Shown piece after piece: positions 1 to 8,266 of a stretch of 16,169 nucleotides of DNA; within the stretch, counting starts at the first letter, position 1; the number at the start of each line of letters is the position of its first letter. The notes under the pieces are model-generated. The model saw only the letters and a program-made list of their open reading frames with translations, was not told where the DNA came from and did not search any database. The position numbers were made by a program, and so were the translations under genes. Source of the DNA: JAJYSO01 sp964495935. GTDB taxonomy: Bacteria > Bacteroidota > Bacteroidia > Flavobacteriales > Flavobacteriaceae. The stretch spans positions 1 through 16,169 of the forward strand of contig CAZBXQ010000071.1 of assembly GCA_964495935.1 (NCBI GenBank). The letters run 5' to 3'.

Positions 1-675
1 GTTTTCCCGTAGGCCTTTCTTTCCTATGGGTTCATATATATCGATGCTTTTTTGGAGTTCTTCGAGGGTAAAGGATTTTTCGCCCGGAATACCCATCAGA
101 GTATTGGTCGATAGAAGGTCTTTTTGATGCTGCGTATATTCCTTGTTACGTTTTGCTGCTTCGTTGAGGACTACATCGGTATAGTCTGTTTCAGCTCCTT
201 TACGTTTAAGGATGTGTACATCGAAAAGTGCCAAATCCGTGCGATCTAAGCGGAGTGCTTTAGAGCCATCAGCCACTTCATAATCGAGCTGTGTACGTGT
301 CCAGTCCAGAACCGGCATAAAGTTATAACAGATTGTATGGATTCCACAGGCGGCCAAATTCCGCAGACTCTGTTTGTAATTTTCGAGGAGCTTCTTATAA
401 TTTCCTTGTTGGGTCTTGATATTTTCGTGTACAGGTACACTTTCTACTACATCCCAAGTCAATCCGGCAGCTTCTATAGTTTTCTTACGTTTTTTAATAT
501 CCTCGAGAGGCCATACTTTGCCGTGCGGAATATGGTGTAGGGCACTGACGATTCCCGAGGCTCCAGCCTGTTTCACATCATTTAGGGAGACGGTATCTTC
601 CGGGCCATACCAGCGCCAGGTTTGTTTTAAATTATAGGTCACGGTTCGATCTTGTTTTATGGGGAAAGTTATCAT
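1..675 (-). CDS. uxuA: Mannonate dehydratase, N-terminal 225 codons (cut by window edge)
   Basis: UxuA dehydrates D-mannonate to 2-keto-3-deoxy-D-gluconate in the cytoplasmic hexuronate pathway. Seen here: the family's N-terminal signature QTWRWYGPEDTVSL (residues 18-31), QAGASGIVSALHHIPHGKVW (36-55), and the MPVLDWTRT segment (120-128) before a conserved D-Y-x-x-x-D-G stretch. Only 225 codons are present of roughly 350-400 usual for the family, because the gene runs off the left edge; no internal stop or frameshift is seen. The ATG at 675 gives a tail of about ten residues before the region that aligns with relatives; a GTG at 642 is a possible shorter start. It is the last gene visible in the operon, 47 bp after the SDR gene that supplies the preceding step, so the pair makes metabolic sense. 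Family assignment is confident from conserved motifs; activity is inferred. Confidence 0.95.
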   Translation of the reverse strand, partial: MITFPIKQDRTVTYNLKQTWRWYGPEDTVSLNDVKQAGASGIVSALHHIPHGKVWPLEDIKKRKKTIEAAGLTWDVVESVPVHENIKTQQGNYKKLLENYKQSLRNLAACGIHTICYNFMPVLDWTRTQLDYEVADGSKALRLDRTDLALFDVHILKRKGAETDYTDVVLNEAAKRNKEYTQHQKDLLSTNTLMGIPGEKSFTLEELQKSIDIYEPIGKKGLREN

Positions 676-722
676 GATAATATTGTCGTTTCGACTCCGC
701 TAACGACCAAGCGTAGTAAATC

Positions 723-1544
723 TCAAACTCCAAAGAAAGCATTAAATCCACCGTCAACTACAACCGTTTCTCCGGTGACAAATTTAGAGGCGTCGCTCAT
801 CAGATAAATAACAGTGTCATTGAGCTCTTCGGGTTCTCCTAACCGCCCAAACGGGGTTCCGTTAATGACCTTTTGAGCCCTATCGGAATAACTTCCATCG
901 GGATTTAGCATTAAATCATGATTTTGTTTGGTCAAGAAAAAACCGGGAGCAATGGCGTTAATACGCATTCCGTCACCATAGCGCTGTGCCAATTCAATAG
1001 CCATCCATTGCGTATAGCTTTCGATGGCACATTTAGCCATGCCGTAGCCCATAACGCGAGTGAGGGGTTTTTGTCCGGTGATAGAAGAGACGTTTAAGAT
1101 AACCCCTTTTCTGTGTTTGGCCATTTCGGCGGCAATGATTTGGGTGGGGATAACGGTTCCGTATAAATTCAGGTCGATGGCCTTTTTTAAATCTTCTATT
1201 TTTAAAGAAAACAGATCTTGATCCGGCATGACTGTGGAGCCCGGGATATTTCCTCCGGCAGCATTAATTAGGCCATCGATTCGGTTCCATTTGGAAAGGA
1301 TCTCGTTTTTTGCCCTTTTCACCTCCTCTTCTTTTAAAACGTTGGCAGCTATAGGAAGGGCTTTCCCTCCATCTTTTACGATTTCATGTGCCGTTTCTTC
1401 AGCTTCTTCCTGATGCAGGCCCCAGACCACGATTTGAGCACCTGCTTTTGCTAATGCTTTAGACCAAGAGGTTCCCAATACTCCACTCCCGCCGGGAATA
1501 ACGATTATTTTGCCTTCGAGGGAGAAATTTTTTAATGTATTCAT
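723..1544 (-). CDS. UxuB-type SDR oxidoreductase (probable D-mannonate/fructuronate oxidoreductase)
   Basis: A 273-residue classical short-chain dehydrogenase of the type found beside uxuA in many Bacteroidota and, as YjmF/UxuB, in Bacillus. The expected reaction is NAD(P)-dependent reduction of fructuronate to mannonate in the cytoplasm. Seen: a glycine-rich nucleotide loop GGSGVLG (18-24), N-A-A-G at 94-97, catalytic Asn126, Ser153/154, Tyr167 and Lys171 (YGMAK), and the C-terminal VTGETVVVDGGF motif. Odd points: the Thr that normally starts the TGxxxGxG loop is Pro17, and the end of beta strand 2 reads WGLH rather than the usual GRN-like sequence, so cofactor preference is uncertain. The ATG overlaps the stop of the upstream GH20 gene as ATGA, indicating translational coupling. 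Other SDR substrates (for example a keto-deoxy-uronate) are possible; the uxuA neighbour is the main argument for the uronate role. Confidence 0.88.
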   Translation of the reverse strand: MNTLKNFSLEGKIIVIPGGSGVLGTSWSKALAKAGAQIVVWGLHQEEAEETAHEIVKDGGKALPIAANVLKEEEVKRAKNEILSKWNRIDGLINAAGGNIPGSTVMPDQDLFSLKIEDLKKAIDLNLYGTVIPTQIIAAEMAKHRKGVILNVSSITGQKPLTRVMGYGMAKCAIESYTQWMAIELAQRYGDGMRINAIAPGFFLTKQNHDLMLNPDGSYSDRAQKVINGTPFGRLGEPEELNDTVIYLMSDASKFVTGETVVVDGGFNAFFGV

Positions 1545-3154
1545 TTAATTATAGTCTTATGATAATGTATTCCTATAGTATTCCAATATCTTTCAAGATA
1601 TTGTAGACCTTTTTTGAATTCGTTGTAATCTTTATTTTTTAATTGTGTCCAACCTACTTCTGCGTAGGCTGCTAATCTCGGGAAAATTTGGTTTTCCATC
1701 TCCAATACGGTTGGAATCCACTCGCTCCACATTTGTGCACCGATCCCAAGTATATGATTCTCATGATTGGGGTTTAGCCCTTCTGGTATGGGATTGAAAC
1801 TGTAGGCTTTTGATAAGGGTATGACTTTATAGGTGTAATCCAAATAGGTATCCCAATGATTGGAGTTTACCACATCATACCCCTGCGAGGTGGCCTTTTC
1901 TATGAGGTCCAGGTCTCCTTTCCAGAAATGAATTATTGTGGATTCTGCCAACTCATTGATTTTCTCGTTTGAAGCTTTTATCCCTTTTTTGTGGATGTCA
2001 TCTCCCAAAATATCGTTCCATCCCATCATTCGTTTACCTTTCTGATCTATATACTGTGAGATCTCATTGGTAAAATAGATTTGTAAATCGACAGGAGATT
2101 TGAGCCCTTTATTTTCCATAAATTTTTTTATATGTTTTGAGTTCTTCCAGGCATCGAAGTTTACCTCATCCCCTCCAATATGAATGATATCTCCCGGAAA
2201 TAATTCAGTCACTTCATCCAAAATATCTTTTAAGAACTGAACGACTTTTGGATCGGCTATATTAAATGAGTCTTCTAATTTGCCAAATGTAACAGCAACT
2301 TCTTTTGTGGTTCCCAAGGAACCGACCCAGGGATAGGCGGCAATGGCGGCTGTTGCATGTCCGGGCATCTCTATTTCTGGAACGATGAGAATCTTTCTTT
2401 TTTTGGCATAGGCAATAATTTCTTTGATTTCTTCTTGTGTATAATATCCCTGGTGGGTTTCGCCGGTCCTAGCTTCACTATCTCGTTGAGTTTGCGTATC
2501 TTTTCGTTTTGATCCTATTTCTGTCAATTTAGGATACTTTTTTATTTCAATTCTCCAGCCCTGATCATCAGTTAAATGCCAGTGGAAAACATTCATTTTT
2601 AATAATGCCATTTGATCCAGTAACTTTTTGACAGTATTCTTTCCTTTAAAATGCCTCGATTCGTCCAACATAAAATCTCGCCATACGAATGTTGGGCGAT
2701 CTGTGATTTTTAGAGTGGGTATTTTATATACGGTACGTCCCCGCTTTTCAATCTCTGATTGTAAAATGATTTGCCGTAATGATTGTATCCCATAGAAAAC
2801 ACCTGTGGGGTGGGCAGCTTGGATTAAAATATTGTCTTTTTTGATGGACAATTGATAGCCTTCTTCTCCCAGATCTGGTTCTAATTTGGAATTGACAGAT
2901 AGTTGTATTCCTTTTCCTTCATGATTGGTTTTAACGTTTCTATTAAAATCGTTTTTTAGGACATCTGATAAGTAGGCTGCTTCTTCGCTTGTTTCGTTTT
3001 TGATAACTATTTGGATATTTTGGGAAAGCAGAAAGGACCCTTTACCATATTGGATTTCGTTGGGCTGGGGAATTATTCTAATTTGACCTATTACCGAATA
3101 AGAGATTAGGAGAAGCAGGATGGTAAGGTAGAGTTGATTTGGATCTTTTTCCAT
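1541..3154 (-). CDS. GH20 beta-N-acetylhexosaminidase, secreted, classical two-domain form
   Basis: Exo-acting enzyme that removes terminal beta-linked GlcNAc or GalNAc by substrate-assisted catalysis. Of 537 residues, 9-23 form a hydrophobic signal segment ending near VIGQ; about 25-150 match the GH20b N-terminal alpha/beta domain; about 155-505 form the catalytic barrel. Key residues are visible: D-E-S-R-H-F (164-169), HWHLTDDQGW (191-200), PEIEMPGH (259-266) and the catalytic Asp329-Glu330 pair in HIGGDE. The C-terminal part has the conserved W-x-x-x-W region (MWSEW). No Cys is placed as a lipobox, so a periplasmic or secreted soluble enzyme is likely. The n-region before the hydrophobic stretch (MEKDPNQ) is not positively charged, which is unusual for a signal peptide, but no better start is visible upstream. 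It begins 25 bp after nagA and overlaps the SDR gene by ATGA. Confidence 0.95.
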   Translation of the reverse strand: MEKDPNQLYLTILLLLISYSVIGQIRIIPQPNEIQYGKGSFLLSQNIQIVIKNETSEEAAYLSDVLKNDFNRNVKTNHEGKGIQLSVNSKLEPDLGEEGYQLSIKKDNILIQAAHPTGVFYGIQSLRQIILQSEIEKRGRTVYKIPTLKITDRPTFVWRDFMLDESRHFKGKNTVKKLLDQMALLKMNVFHWHLTDDQGWRIEIKKYPKLTEIGSKRKDTQTQRDSEARTGETHQGYYTQEEIKEIIAYAKKRKILIVPEIEMPGHATAAIAAYPWVGSLGTTKEVAVTFGKLEDSFNIADPKVVQFLKDILDEVTELFPGDIIHIGGDEVNFDAWKNSKHIKKFMENKGLKSPVDLQIYFTNEISQYIDQKGKRMMGWNDILGDDIHKKGIKASNEKINELAESTIIHFWKGDLDLIEKATSQGYDVVNSNHWDTYLDYTYKVIPLSKAYSFNPIPEGLNPNHENHILGIGAQMWSEWIPTVLEMENQIFPRLAAYAEVGWTQLKNKDYNEFKKGLQYLERYWNTIGIHYHKTIIK

Positions 3155-3179
3155 GATAAGAATGAGTCTGATTATTAGA

Positions 3180-4340
3180 TTAATAACAATTTCGATTTTG
3201 ATAAACGAGGTTTCCAGATTTTATAGTTTGAGCAATATGGATGGCTTTGGAGTTTTTCTCAAATACTATTAAATCGGCTTTTTTTCCTTTTTGTAATCCA
3301 TAATGATGAGATTCTTCTAATAACCTCCAAGGAGCTTTCCAGGCCCCGTCAATAGCTTCTTGCAGCGATAATAAACCTGTATTAACGAGATGGTCAATAC
3401 ACCATTTTAGAGATTGCGCTGAGCCTGCCAGCATCTGGGGATTACTTTTCATAAAGAGTCTTCCGCTTGTATCCAATTCTACTTGGCCACCTATGTGAGT
3501 TTTATAGATTCCTGCATTTAAACCTGCAAATTTTGTTGCGTCACTGATAAGGATTGTTTGAGTACCTTTTATTTTAAGAAATGTTTTCAGGAGCGGACTG
3601 GGTAAGTGAAAGCCGTCAGCGATAATGCTGGCCCATAAACTGTCATTTGCCAGCTGATCAATAACATAATTATTGTGTCTCGGAAGCTTTAAATGAGTAG
3701 CATTTCCCAAATGTGTGGATAATCGCGCTCCCGCTTCAACGGCTGCCCTGATTTGATCGGAATTGGCCGCAGTATGTCCTATTGAGACTAACACTCCCGC
3801 TTTTACACATTTTAATATGAAGTTGCAAGCTTGGGGCCATTCAGGAGATAGAGTAATTATTTTTATCTTCCCGTGAGCTTCCTCCTGCCACTGACTGAAG
3901 AGCTCCCAGTCAGGAGCTTTGATAAACTCTAATGGATGAGCTCCCCGGGGTCCGGACTCTTTGGATAAAAAAGGCCCTTCCAGATGTATGCCTGCAATGC
4001 TTTGATTAATTAATGGATCCTTATTACAAGCTTTTACAATTGTTTTTATAGCGGTGCTGATATGTTCATCATGATTAGTAATTAGAGTGGGGAAATAACT
4101 GGTAACACCTTGTTTCCATAGGGCTTTTGTGAGGGTGCGGATATCTGCTACGGAGAGCCCCTCTTCGTTAAAGTCGATACCTTTGAATCCATTTATTTGA
4201 ATATCGACAAAACCTGGGCTTATAATTTTATCAGAACGACCTATTGACTTATCTCTTATATATTTAACCTCATTTTGTCCAAATCCAATTTCAATCTTTT
4301 TTTTCGTACTGTAATCTATTCCTTCAATTGTTGCAATCAT
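3180..4340 (-). CDS. nagA: N-acetylglucosamine-6-phosphate deacetylase (NagA), THLGN variant
   Basis: Amidohydrolase of 386 residues expected to convert GlcNAc-6-phosphate to GlcN-6-phosphate plus acetate in the cytoplasm. Seen: PGFVDIQING (42-51) with Gln48 in the NagA-type position that replaces a metal His, the metal Glu121 in HLEGPF, His189 (GHT), His210 (THL), His245 (DGFH) and the catalytic Asp267 (SDAT). From memory of the E. coli enzyme, Arg221 falls exactly where its phosphate-binding Arg227 would be (His+11), which supports a phosphorylated substrate. The THLGNAT motif differs from the E. coli form (HLYNAM) and marks a separate subgroup. The gene sits 3 bp behind the symporter gene and 25 bp before the GH20 gene, consistent with uptake and immediate catabolism. 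GalNAc-6-P or another N-acyl hexosamine phosphate is possible as true substrate. Confidence 0.9.
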   Translation of the reverse strand: MIATIEGIDYSTKKKIEIGFGQNEVKYIRDKSIGRSDKIISPGFVDIQINGFKGIDFNEEGLSVADIRTLTKALWKQGVTSYFPTLITNHDEHISTAIKTIVKACNKDPLINQSIAGIHLEGPFLSKESGPRGAHPLEFIKAPDWELFSQWQEEAHGKIKIITLSPEWPQACNFILKCVKAGVLVSIGHTAANSDQIRAAVEAGARLSTHLGNATHLKLPRHNNYVIDQLANDSLWASIIADGFHLPSPLLKTFLKIKGTQTILISDATKFAGLNAGIYKTHIGGQVELDTSGRLFMKSNPQMLAGSAQSLKWCIDHLVNTGLLSLQEAIDGAWKAPWRLLEESHHYGLQKGKKADLIVFEKNSKAIHIAQTIKSGNLVYQNRNCY

Positions 4341-4343
4341 GAT

Positions 4344-5828
4344 TTAATGGGTTTTGTCTAAGTTTAGATGAAGTTCTTGCATGATAGAAGGAATGGGTTT
4401 TTTATTTAGTTTTCCGAGTATAAAAAATAACAACAGAGAGATTAAAGTTGGACCTCCCACTTCGAGATAAAGGGGGGCACCCACAAAGATTTTGAGTGCT
4501 ATAAAAGTGAGCAAGCCTCCTAAAATTGAAATTATTGCGATTCTTGAATCACTCTTGGCGAATGCGGGTAACAATCCCAATATCATAGGGATGGCTATAG
4601 GGCCCAGAAGAGCAGCAAACCAGGAAATGATCAATCCGAAAACACCTCCAAAATAACTGGCATTTAGGGCTACAATTATGGTTAATGTCGTAAAACATAG
4701 CGTGGTAATTCGGGCAACTTTGAGATTATTATTTTTTAAATACCCTTTCTTCTTAGGGAATATTATGGGTAGAATGTCCCGATTAATCACAGCCGATACC
4801 GTATTGGAGTCAGAGGCCGTCATTGAAAGAGTATTGGCAAACATAGAGGCCAGCACTAAGCCAACAAGCCCTTTGGGTAAGAAATCGATGGCCATTTGGG
4901 CATAAGAGGTGGTTGGATCGTCCAAGTCTGGGAAGAAAATGGGAGCGGCAAACATGGGAAAGAAAAGAATAAGTGGCCAAATAAAATAAAGCGAAGAGGA
5001 AAGCAAACCTGCTTTTTTTGCTGTATTGCCTGAAGTGGACGAAATAAAACGTGTGGCCAGATTCCAGGTCCCTCCGCCATAACTAAAAAAATTGATAATT
5101 AACATGGCCAGAGCAAATGCTACTGTGTAAGGAGAATTGAATAATTGAGCGTTTGCTTCGGGTAATTTATCCCATATGGTAATGATACCGTTAATTCCGT
5201 CTCCCAGTTTTAGTAACACCATAATAAACATGGTCAGGCCCGCTAAAAGTTGTACCATAAACTGACCGAAGTCATTCCACACGTCGGCCCATAATCCTCC
5301 AATGGTAATATAAATAAGAGAAATGATACCGGCCAGTAGAATACCGTATGAGATTGGAGTTCCACTAAATACATATAAGATTACAGCCAAAGCGGCTAAC
5401 TTTCCTCCGGTGTCAAATATTTTTATGACAACTCCAGACCAGGCAATTAATTGTTGCGTGGTTAAATTATATCGAACCAATAAATACTCTGTAGGCGATT
5501 GTATAGAGGCGAATTTGCGCAGTCGGGACCAGCGTGGGGCAATATAAAAAGCTACGAGAAGCGTCGCAAGACCGACAGTAAAAGCCCACCATACATACAA
5601 AGTAAAACCATGTGTATAGGCAATTCCCGCATAAGCTACAAAGACTGCTCCGCTATATCCAGAGACGTGATGGGAGATCCCTGATAACCACCATGGGAGC
5701 TTCCCTCCGGCTGTAAAAAAGTCTGCCGAATTCTTAACGCGAAAATAAGCCCAAAATGCAATGGATAACAGCATCGCAAAATAAAGGGCAAGAACAATCC
5801 AATCCAGTAGTTGCATGGAAGAATTCAT
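4344..5828 (-). CDS. Sodium/solute symporter (SSS family), probable sugar importer
   Basis: Inner-membrane transporter of 494 residues with about 13 hydrophobic spans, typical of the SSS family (SglT/PutP/NanT-like LeuT fold). Seen: TAGGKLPWW (39-47), an early SGYSGAVF segment (56-63), the SSS signature area GGLWADVWNDFGQF (177-190), and the Na+-site helix with SMTASDSNTVSAV (335-347), rich in Ser/Thr as expected for the Na2 site. The start is either the ATG at 5828 or the second Met at 5816 (M5); neither has a clear Shine-Dalgarno. Gene position between two GH20 enzymes and nagA suggests import of the released N-acetylhexosamine, but the uronic acid is an equal possibility given uxuA downstream. 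As import is not PTS-coupled, a separate cytoplasmic kinase would be needed before NagA; none lies in the window. Confidence 0.92.
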   Translation of the reverse strand: MNSSMQLLDWIVLALYFAMLLSIAFWAYFRVKNSADFFTAGGKLPWWLSGISHHVSGYSGAVFVAYAGIAYTHGFTLYVWWAFTVGLATLLVAFYIAPRWSRLRKFASIQSPTEYLLVRYNLTTQQLIAWSGVVIKIFDTGGKLAALAVILYVFSGTPISYGILLAGIISLIYITIGGLWADVWNDFGQFMVQLLAGLTMFIMVLLKLGDGINGIITIWDKLPEANAQLFNSPYTVAFALAMLIINFFSYGGGTWNLATRFISSTSGNTAKKAGLLSSSLYFIWPLILFFPMFAAPIFFPDLDDPTTSYAQMAIDFLPKGLVGLVLASMFANTLSMTASDSNTVSAVINRDILPIIFPKKKGYLKNNNLKVARITTLCFTTLTIIVALNASYFGGVFGLIISWFAALLGPIAIPMILGLLPAFAKSDSRIAIISILGGLLTFIALKIFVGAPLYLEVGGPTLISLLLFFILGKLNKKPIPSIMQELHLNLDKTH

Positions 5829-5862
5829 AGCAATTGAGGTTTATTATATATGTATGAGCGGT

Positions 5863-7434
5863 CTATTGTTTATTTTTTATAAGACGATTATAAAGTATAT
5901 TCATGGGCTTTATCCGTCTATGATTTAACTTTTCTAATTCTGTATTATAGATAAAGCCCTTGTTGAGATCAACAAATTTTTTATTAAGCTGCTTGGCTTT
6001 TTTAATTATTAGGCGCATTTGTGCAGCCATTTTTTGTGAATCAGAAGAGATATAGGTGTCCGAATTATAAGCGGCTTTTATAATTTTATAATCTAAATAG
6101 AGGAGTCGTAAATCGCCCATCAATCTAAAGTGATCAAATTCTTTTTTGTTTCTTAGGGGATTTAAATCTTTAAGAGCGGTTAGTAATATTTGGAATTTTG
6201 CTTTTAACGCTTCAATATCTTTTGGGGTTACAGAATTGTTATTGGGGATTTCTTTTTGTTTAAAATTTAAATATTGATAAAATTGCTGTGCTTCCTCCAA
6301 ATTAAGCCCAAAATGTTCAGTAGCATAGTTCTTAATATAGTTTTGGGCATCGAACTCCCCTCCTGTTTTTAATGCATTTTGGAAGGCACGAATAAGGATT
6401 TGGAAACCAGACATGGGATACACGTCTCTTACAGGAATCATATCGGTTACTTCATAACCTGAATCCCAATTGAAACCGTAGAGCCCACTGGTGGACCAGG
6501 ATGTCATAATCATAGCTTTGTAACCCGCTCTTTGGGCGTAAGGGATAAAGTCTTTTAGATTCTTAAAATGTGTCGGCCACGAAATAAGATACCAATTGTC
6601 GGGATGACTGCGAATAGCCGGTGCCCCCCAAAAAGTGAATCCCAATTTCTGTAGTTGGGCGATATCTCCGAAATGGTCGATTTTCCATCCATAATTCCAG
6701 TCTATTAAAATAAGTTTTCTGGGAAGCTCCTTGGCAGCTTCCGGATGCTGGAGGATCATATCGGCCCACATAACCGGAGTTTTCCCCATGTCGATGACTA
6801 TATTGGCTATCATTTTTATATAATCGACATAGAGTTTGGAAATTCCTTCCTTTTTTATTTTTTTAGCACATCCGTCACACAATTCTAAAATTCGCGTTTC
6901 ATCGCCCCCAATATGTATATATTTTGAATTGTGCATCTCTGCCATGTCTCCGAGCAAATCCTTAAAAAGGATTTTACTTTCCTCAATCTTTAATGGATTT
7001 ATTTGGGATAGTTCCTGGCGGCTTACTCTTAAGTTGCTATATCGAGGATGTCGTAAGATATATTCAGCATGTCCAAGTGTTTGTTGGAGAGGGATCACCT
7101 GAATATCTTTACTATTACAATACGTAATAAAATCTTTTACTTCCTTTCGGCTATAAGAGTATCGGTTTGAGATAACCGAATGCTTTTTGTAGGGATAGGT
7201 CGCTTCCCATTCCATGACCAGGGTATTCATTCCCATTTCGGATAACTCGTCGACAAAATCTTTAAGAGCTTCAGGGGTCATAACTTGTTCGCGTAAATCG
7301 AGATGGAACCCCCGGATTTCGAACTCATTAGTTGAGGTTGGGGTCTGTGCAAGAACGCATGATCCCGAAATAATAAGACTTAGTAATAAAAAAGCTTTAC
7401 TAAAAAGTTTACTTTTATTTTTGATATACTTCAT
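5863..7434 (-). CDS. GH20-like hexosaminidase, GcnA/HexD-type, without N-terminal GH20b domain
   Basis: A 523-residue exported protein whose barrel starts almost directly after the signal peptide (RGFHLDLREQ, 41-50). Seen: MGMNTLVMEWE (67-77), a GHAEYILRHP segment (121-130), and HIGGDET (174-180) carrying the catalytic Asp178-Glu179 pair of GH20. Further on are VMWADM (221-226) and MTSWSTSG. A Cys pair, C-D-G-C at 186-189, follows the catalytic pair. The last 150 or so residues are Lys-rich and helical and of unknown role. From memory it resembles the GcnA/HexD branch of GH20 more than the chitobiase branch. The export signal is ambiguous: Cys26 could be lipidated (ISGSC), or signal peptidase I could cut after VLA (27-29). 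It overlaps the nagB stop by ATGA. Substrate is likely a terminal beta-GlcNAc or GlcN-type residue, but this is inference. Confidence 0.85.
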   Translation of the reverse strand: MKYIKNKSKLFSKAFLLLSLIISGSCVLAQTPTSTNEFEIRGFHLDLREQVMTPEALKDFVDELSEMGMNTLVMEWEATYPYKKHSVISNRYSYSRKEVKDFITYCNSKDIQVIPLQQTLGHAEYILRHPRYSNLRVSRQELSQINPLKIEESKILFKDLLGDMAEMHNSKYIHIGGDETRILELCDGCAKKIKKEGISKLYVDYIKMIANIVIDMGKTPVMWADMILQHPEAAKELPRKLILIDWNYGWKIDHFGDIAQLQKLGFTFWGAPAIRSHPDNWYLISWPTHFKNLKDFIPYAQRAGYKAMIMTSWSTSGLYGFNWDSGYEVTDMIPVRDVYPMSGFQILIRAFQNALKTGGEFDAQNYIKNYATEHFGLNLEEAQQFYQYLNFKQKEIPNNNSVTPKDIEALKAKFQILLTALKDLNPLRNKKEFDHFRLMGDLRLLYLDYKIIKAAYNSDTYISSDSQKMAAQMRLIIKKAKQLNKKFVDLNKGFIYNTELEKLNHRRIKPMNILYNRLIKNKQ

Positions 7435-8195
7435 AGCTGTGTGTTTTCTTTTACTTCGCTATATGCCTTCTCATCAAAGTAGAACTGGCAGCTGGGATGA
7501 GTCCTTAGAATAGAAGCAGGACAAGCGGTGGAAATTGGGCCCTTTAAAGTCTTCTTTACGGCCTCTTTTTTGTTTGGTCCGGTTACTACGCAGAATAGGT
7601 TTTCACCTCTCATGAGAGTGGGAATCGTCAAACTAAAAGCTTGTTTAGGAACTTGACCAACGTTTTTAAATGCTCCGTCATGAACCTGCTGAGCCTTACA
7701 TTTTTTATCAAGAGTGACAATTTTCATCGTTTTATGATCTTTAAAATCGGCTACAGGAGGATCATTAAAAGCAATATGACCATTTTCACCAATACCCAAA
7801 CACACAATATCTATGGGGGACTCATCAATTAATTTTGAGTAGCGTTGAATTTCACTTTCTGGATTGCCGTAAGGATTGATGATATGTGCCTCTTTTAATC
7901 GGACTCTTGAAAATAAATGGTCTTGTAAGTAGTTCGAAAACAATTGAGGTGCGTTTTTCCTTAACCCTAAGTACTCATCCATATGAAAGGCCACTATTCT
8001 ATCCCATTGAATTTCTGTCGATGCCGTCAGTCGATTTAACATGCTGTTTTGTGAGGGGGCTGAGGCGAATATTATTCTCACCGTCTCTTGCAATTCTTGC
8101 TTTTTTAGAATGCAGGACTCAATGGCTTTTCCCGCTTCTTCTCCCGTATCTATGAAATTTGGAAATACAAATATGTTTTGTTGTTTATTGAACAT
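7431..8195 (-). CDS. nagB: Glucosamine-6-phosphate deaminase-like protein (NagB), FNDPPVADF variant
   Basis: A 254-residue cytoplasmic sugar-phosphate isomerase-fold protein expected to convert GlcN-6-phosphate to fructose-6-phosphate and ammonia. Seen: FASAPSQNSML (43-53) at the phosphate-binding loop, FHMDEYLGL (70-78) with Asp73 matching the E. coli NagB catalytic Asp72, and GIGENGHIAFNDP (134-146) with His140. Compared with E. coli (recalled), Asp141 is replaced by Asn138 (also Asn in Bacillus-type NagB) and Glu148 by Asp145; the loop LPTGGTP is replaced by ASAPSQ. The stretch FNDPPVADF marks a subgroup common in Bacteroidota and sometimes labelled 6-phosphogluconolactonase; here nagA and GH20 context favours the deaminase role. 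It lies 83 bp after the GH16-like gene, the widest gap in the operon, and overlaps the next gene by ATGA. Confidence 0.88.
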   Translation of the reverse strand: MFNKQQNIFVFPNFIDTGEEAGKAIESCILKKQELQETVRIIFASAPSQNSMLNRLTASTEIQWDRIVAFHMDEYLGLRKNAPQLFSNYLQDHLFSRVRLKEAHIINPYGNPESEIQRYSKLIDESPIDIVCLGIGENGHIAFNDPPVADFKDHKTMKIVTLDKKCKAQQVHDGAFKNVGQVPKQAFSLTIPTLMRGENLFCVVTGPNKKEAVKKTLKGPISTACPASILRTHPSCQFYFDEKAYSEVKENTQL

Positions 8196-8216
8196 GTTGA
8201 GGTAAATTATATTTCT

Positions 8217-8266
8217 TTATTGCTTTCAATATATTTAACGACAGTTGAGAAGACATTGAGCAATAA
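8217..8266. repeat. Short inverted repeat in the 83-bp gap before nagB
   Basis: The arms TTATTGCT (8217-8224) and AGCAATAA (8259-8266) are exact reverse complements separated by 34 bp. The gap (8196-8278) is the widest inside the operon. No U-tract follows the distal arm in the direction of transcription, so this is not a typical intrinsic terminator. It might be a long-loop mRNA structure or chance in AT-rich DNA. Confidence 0.25.

Noticed and set aside
669..680. 12-bp palindrome TTATCATGATAA over the uxuA start codon
   Set aside because: Perfect but short and AT-rich; chance occurrence is likely and it has no resemblance to the operator palindrome at 15172.
685..707. Inverted repeat GTCGTT/AACGAC in the gap between the SDR gene and uxuA
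   Set aside because: Only 6 bp of stem with an 11-base loop and no U-tract; not enough for a terminator call.
3155..3179. Search for a separate promoter before the classical GH20 gene
   Set aside because: The 25-bp gap is too short and has no recognisable element; co-transcription with nagA is simpler.
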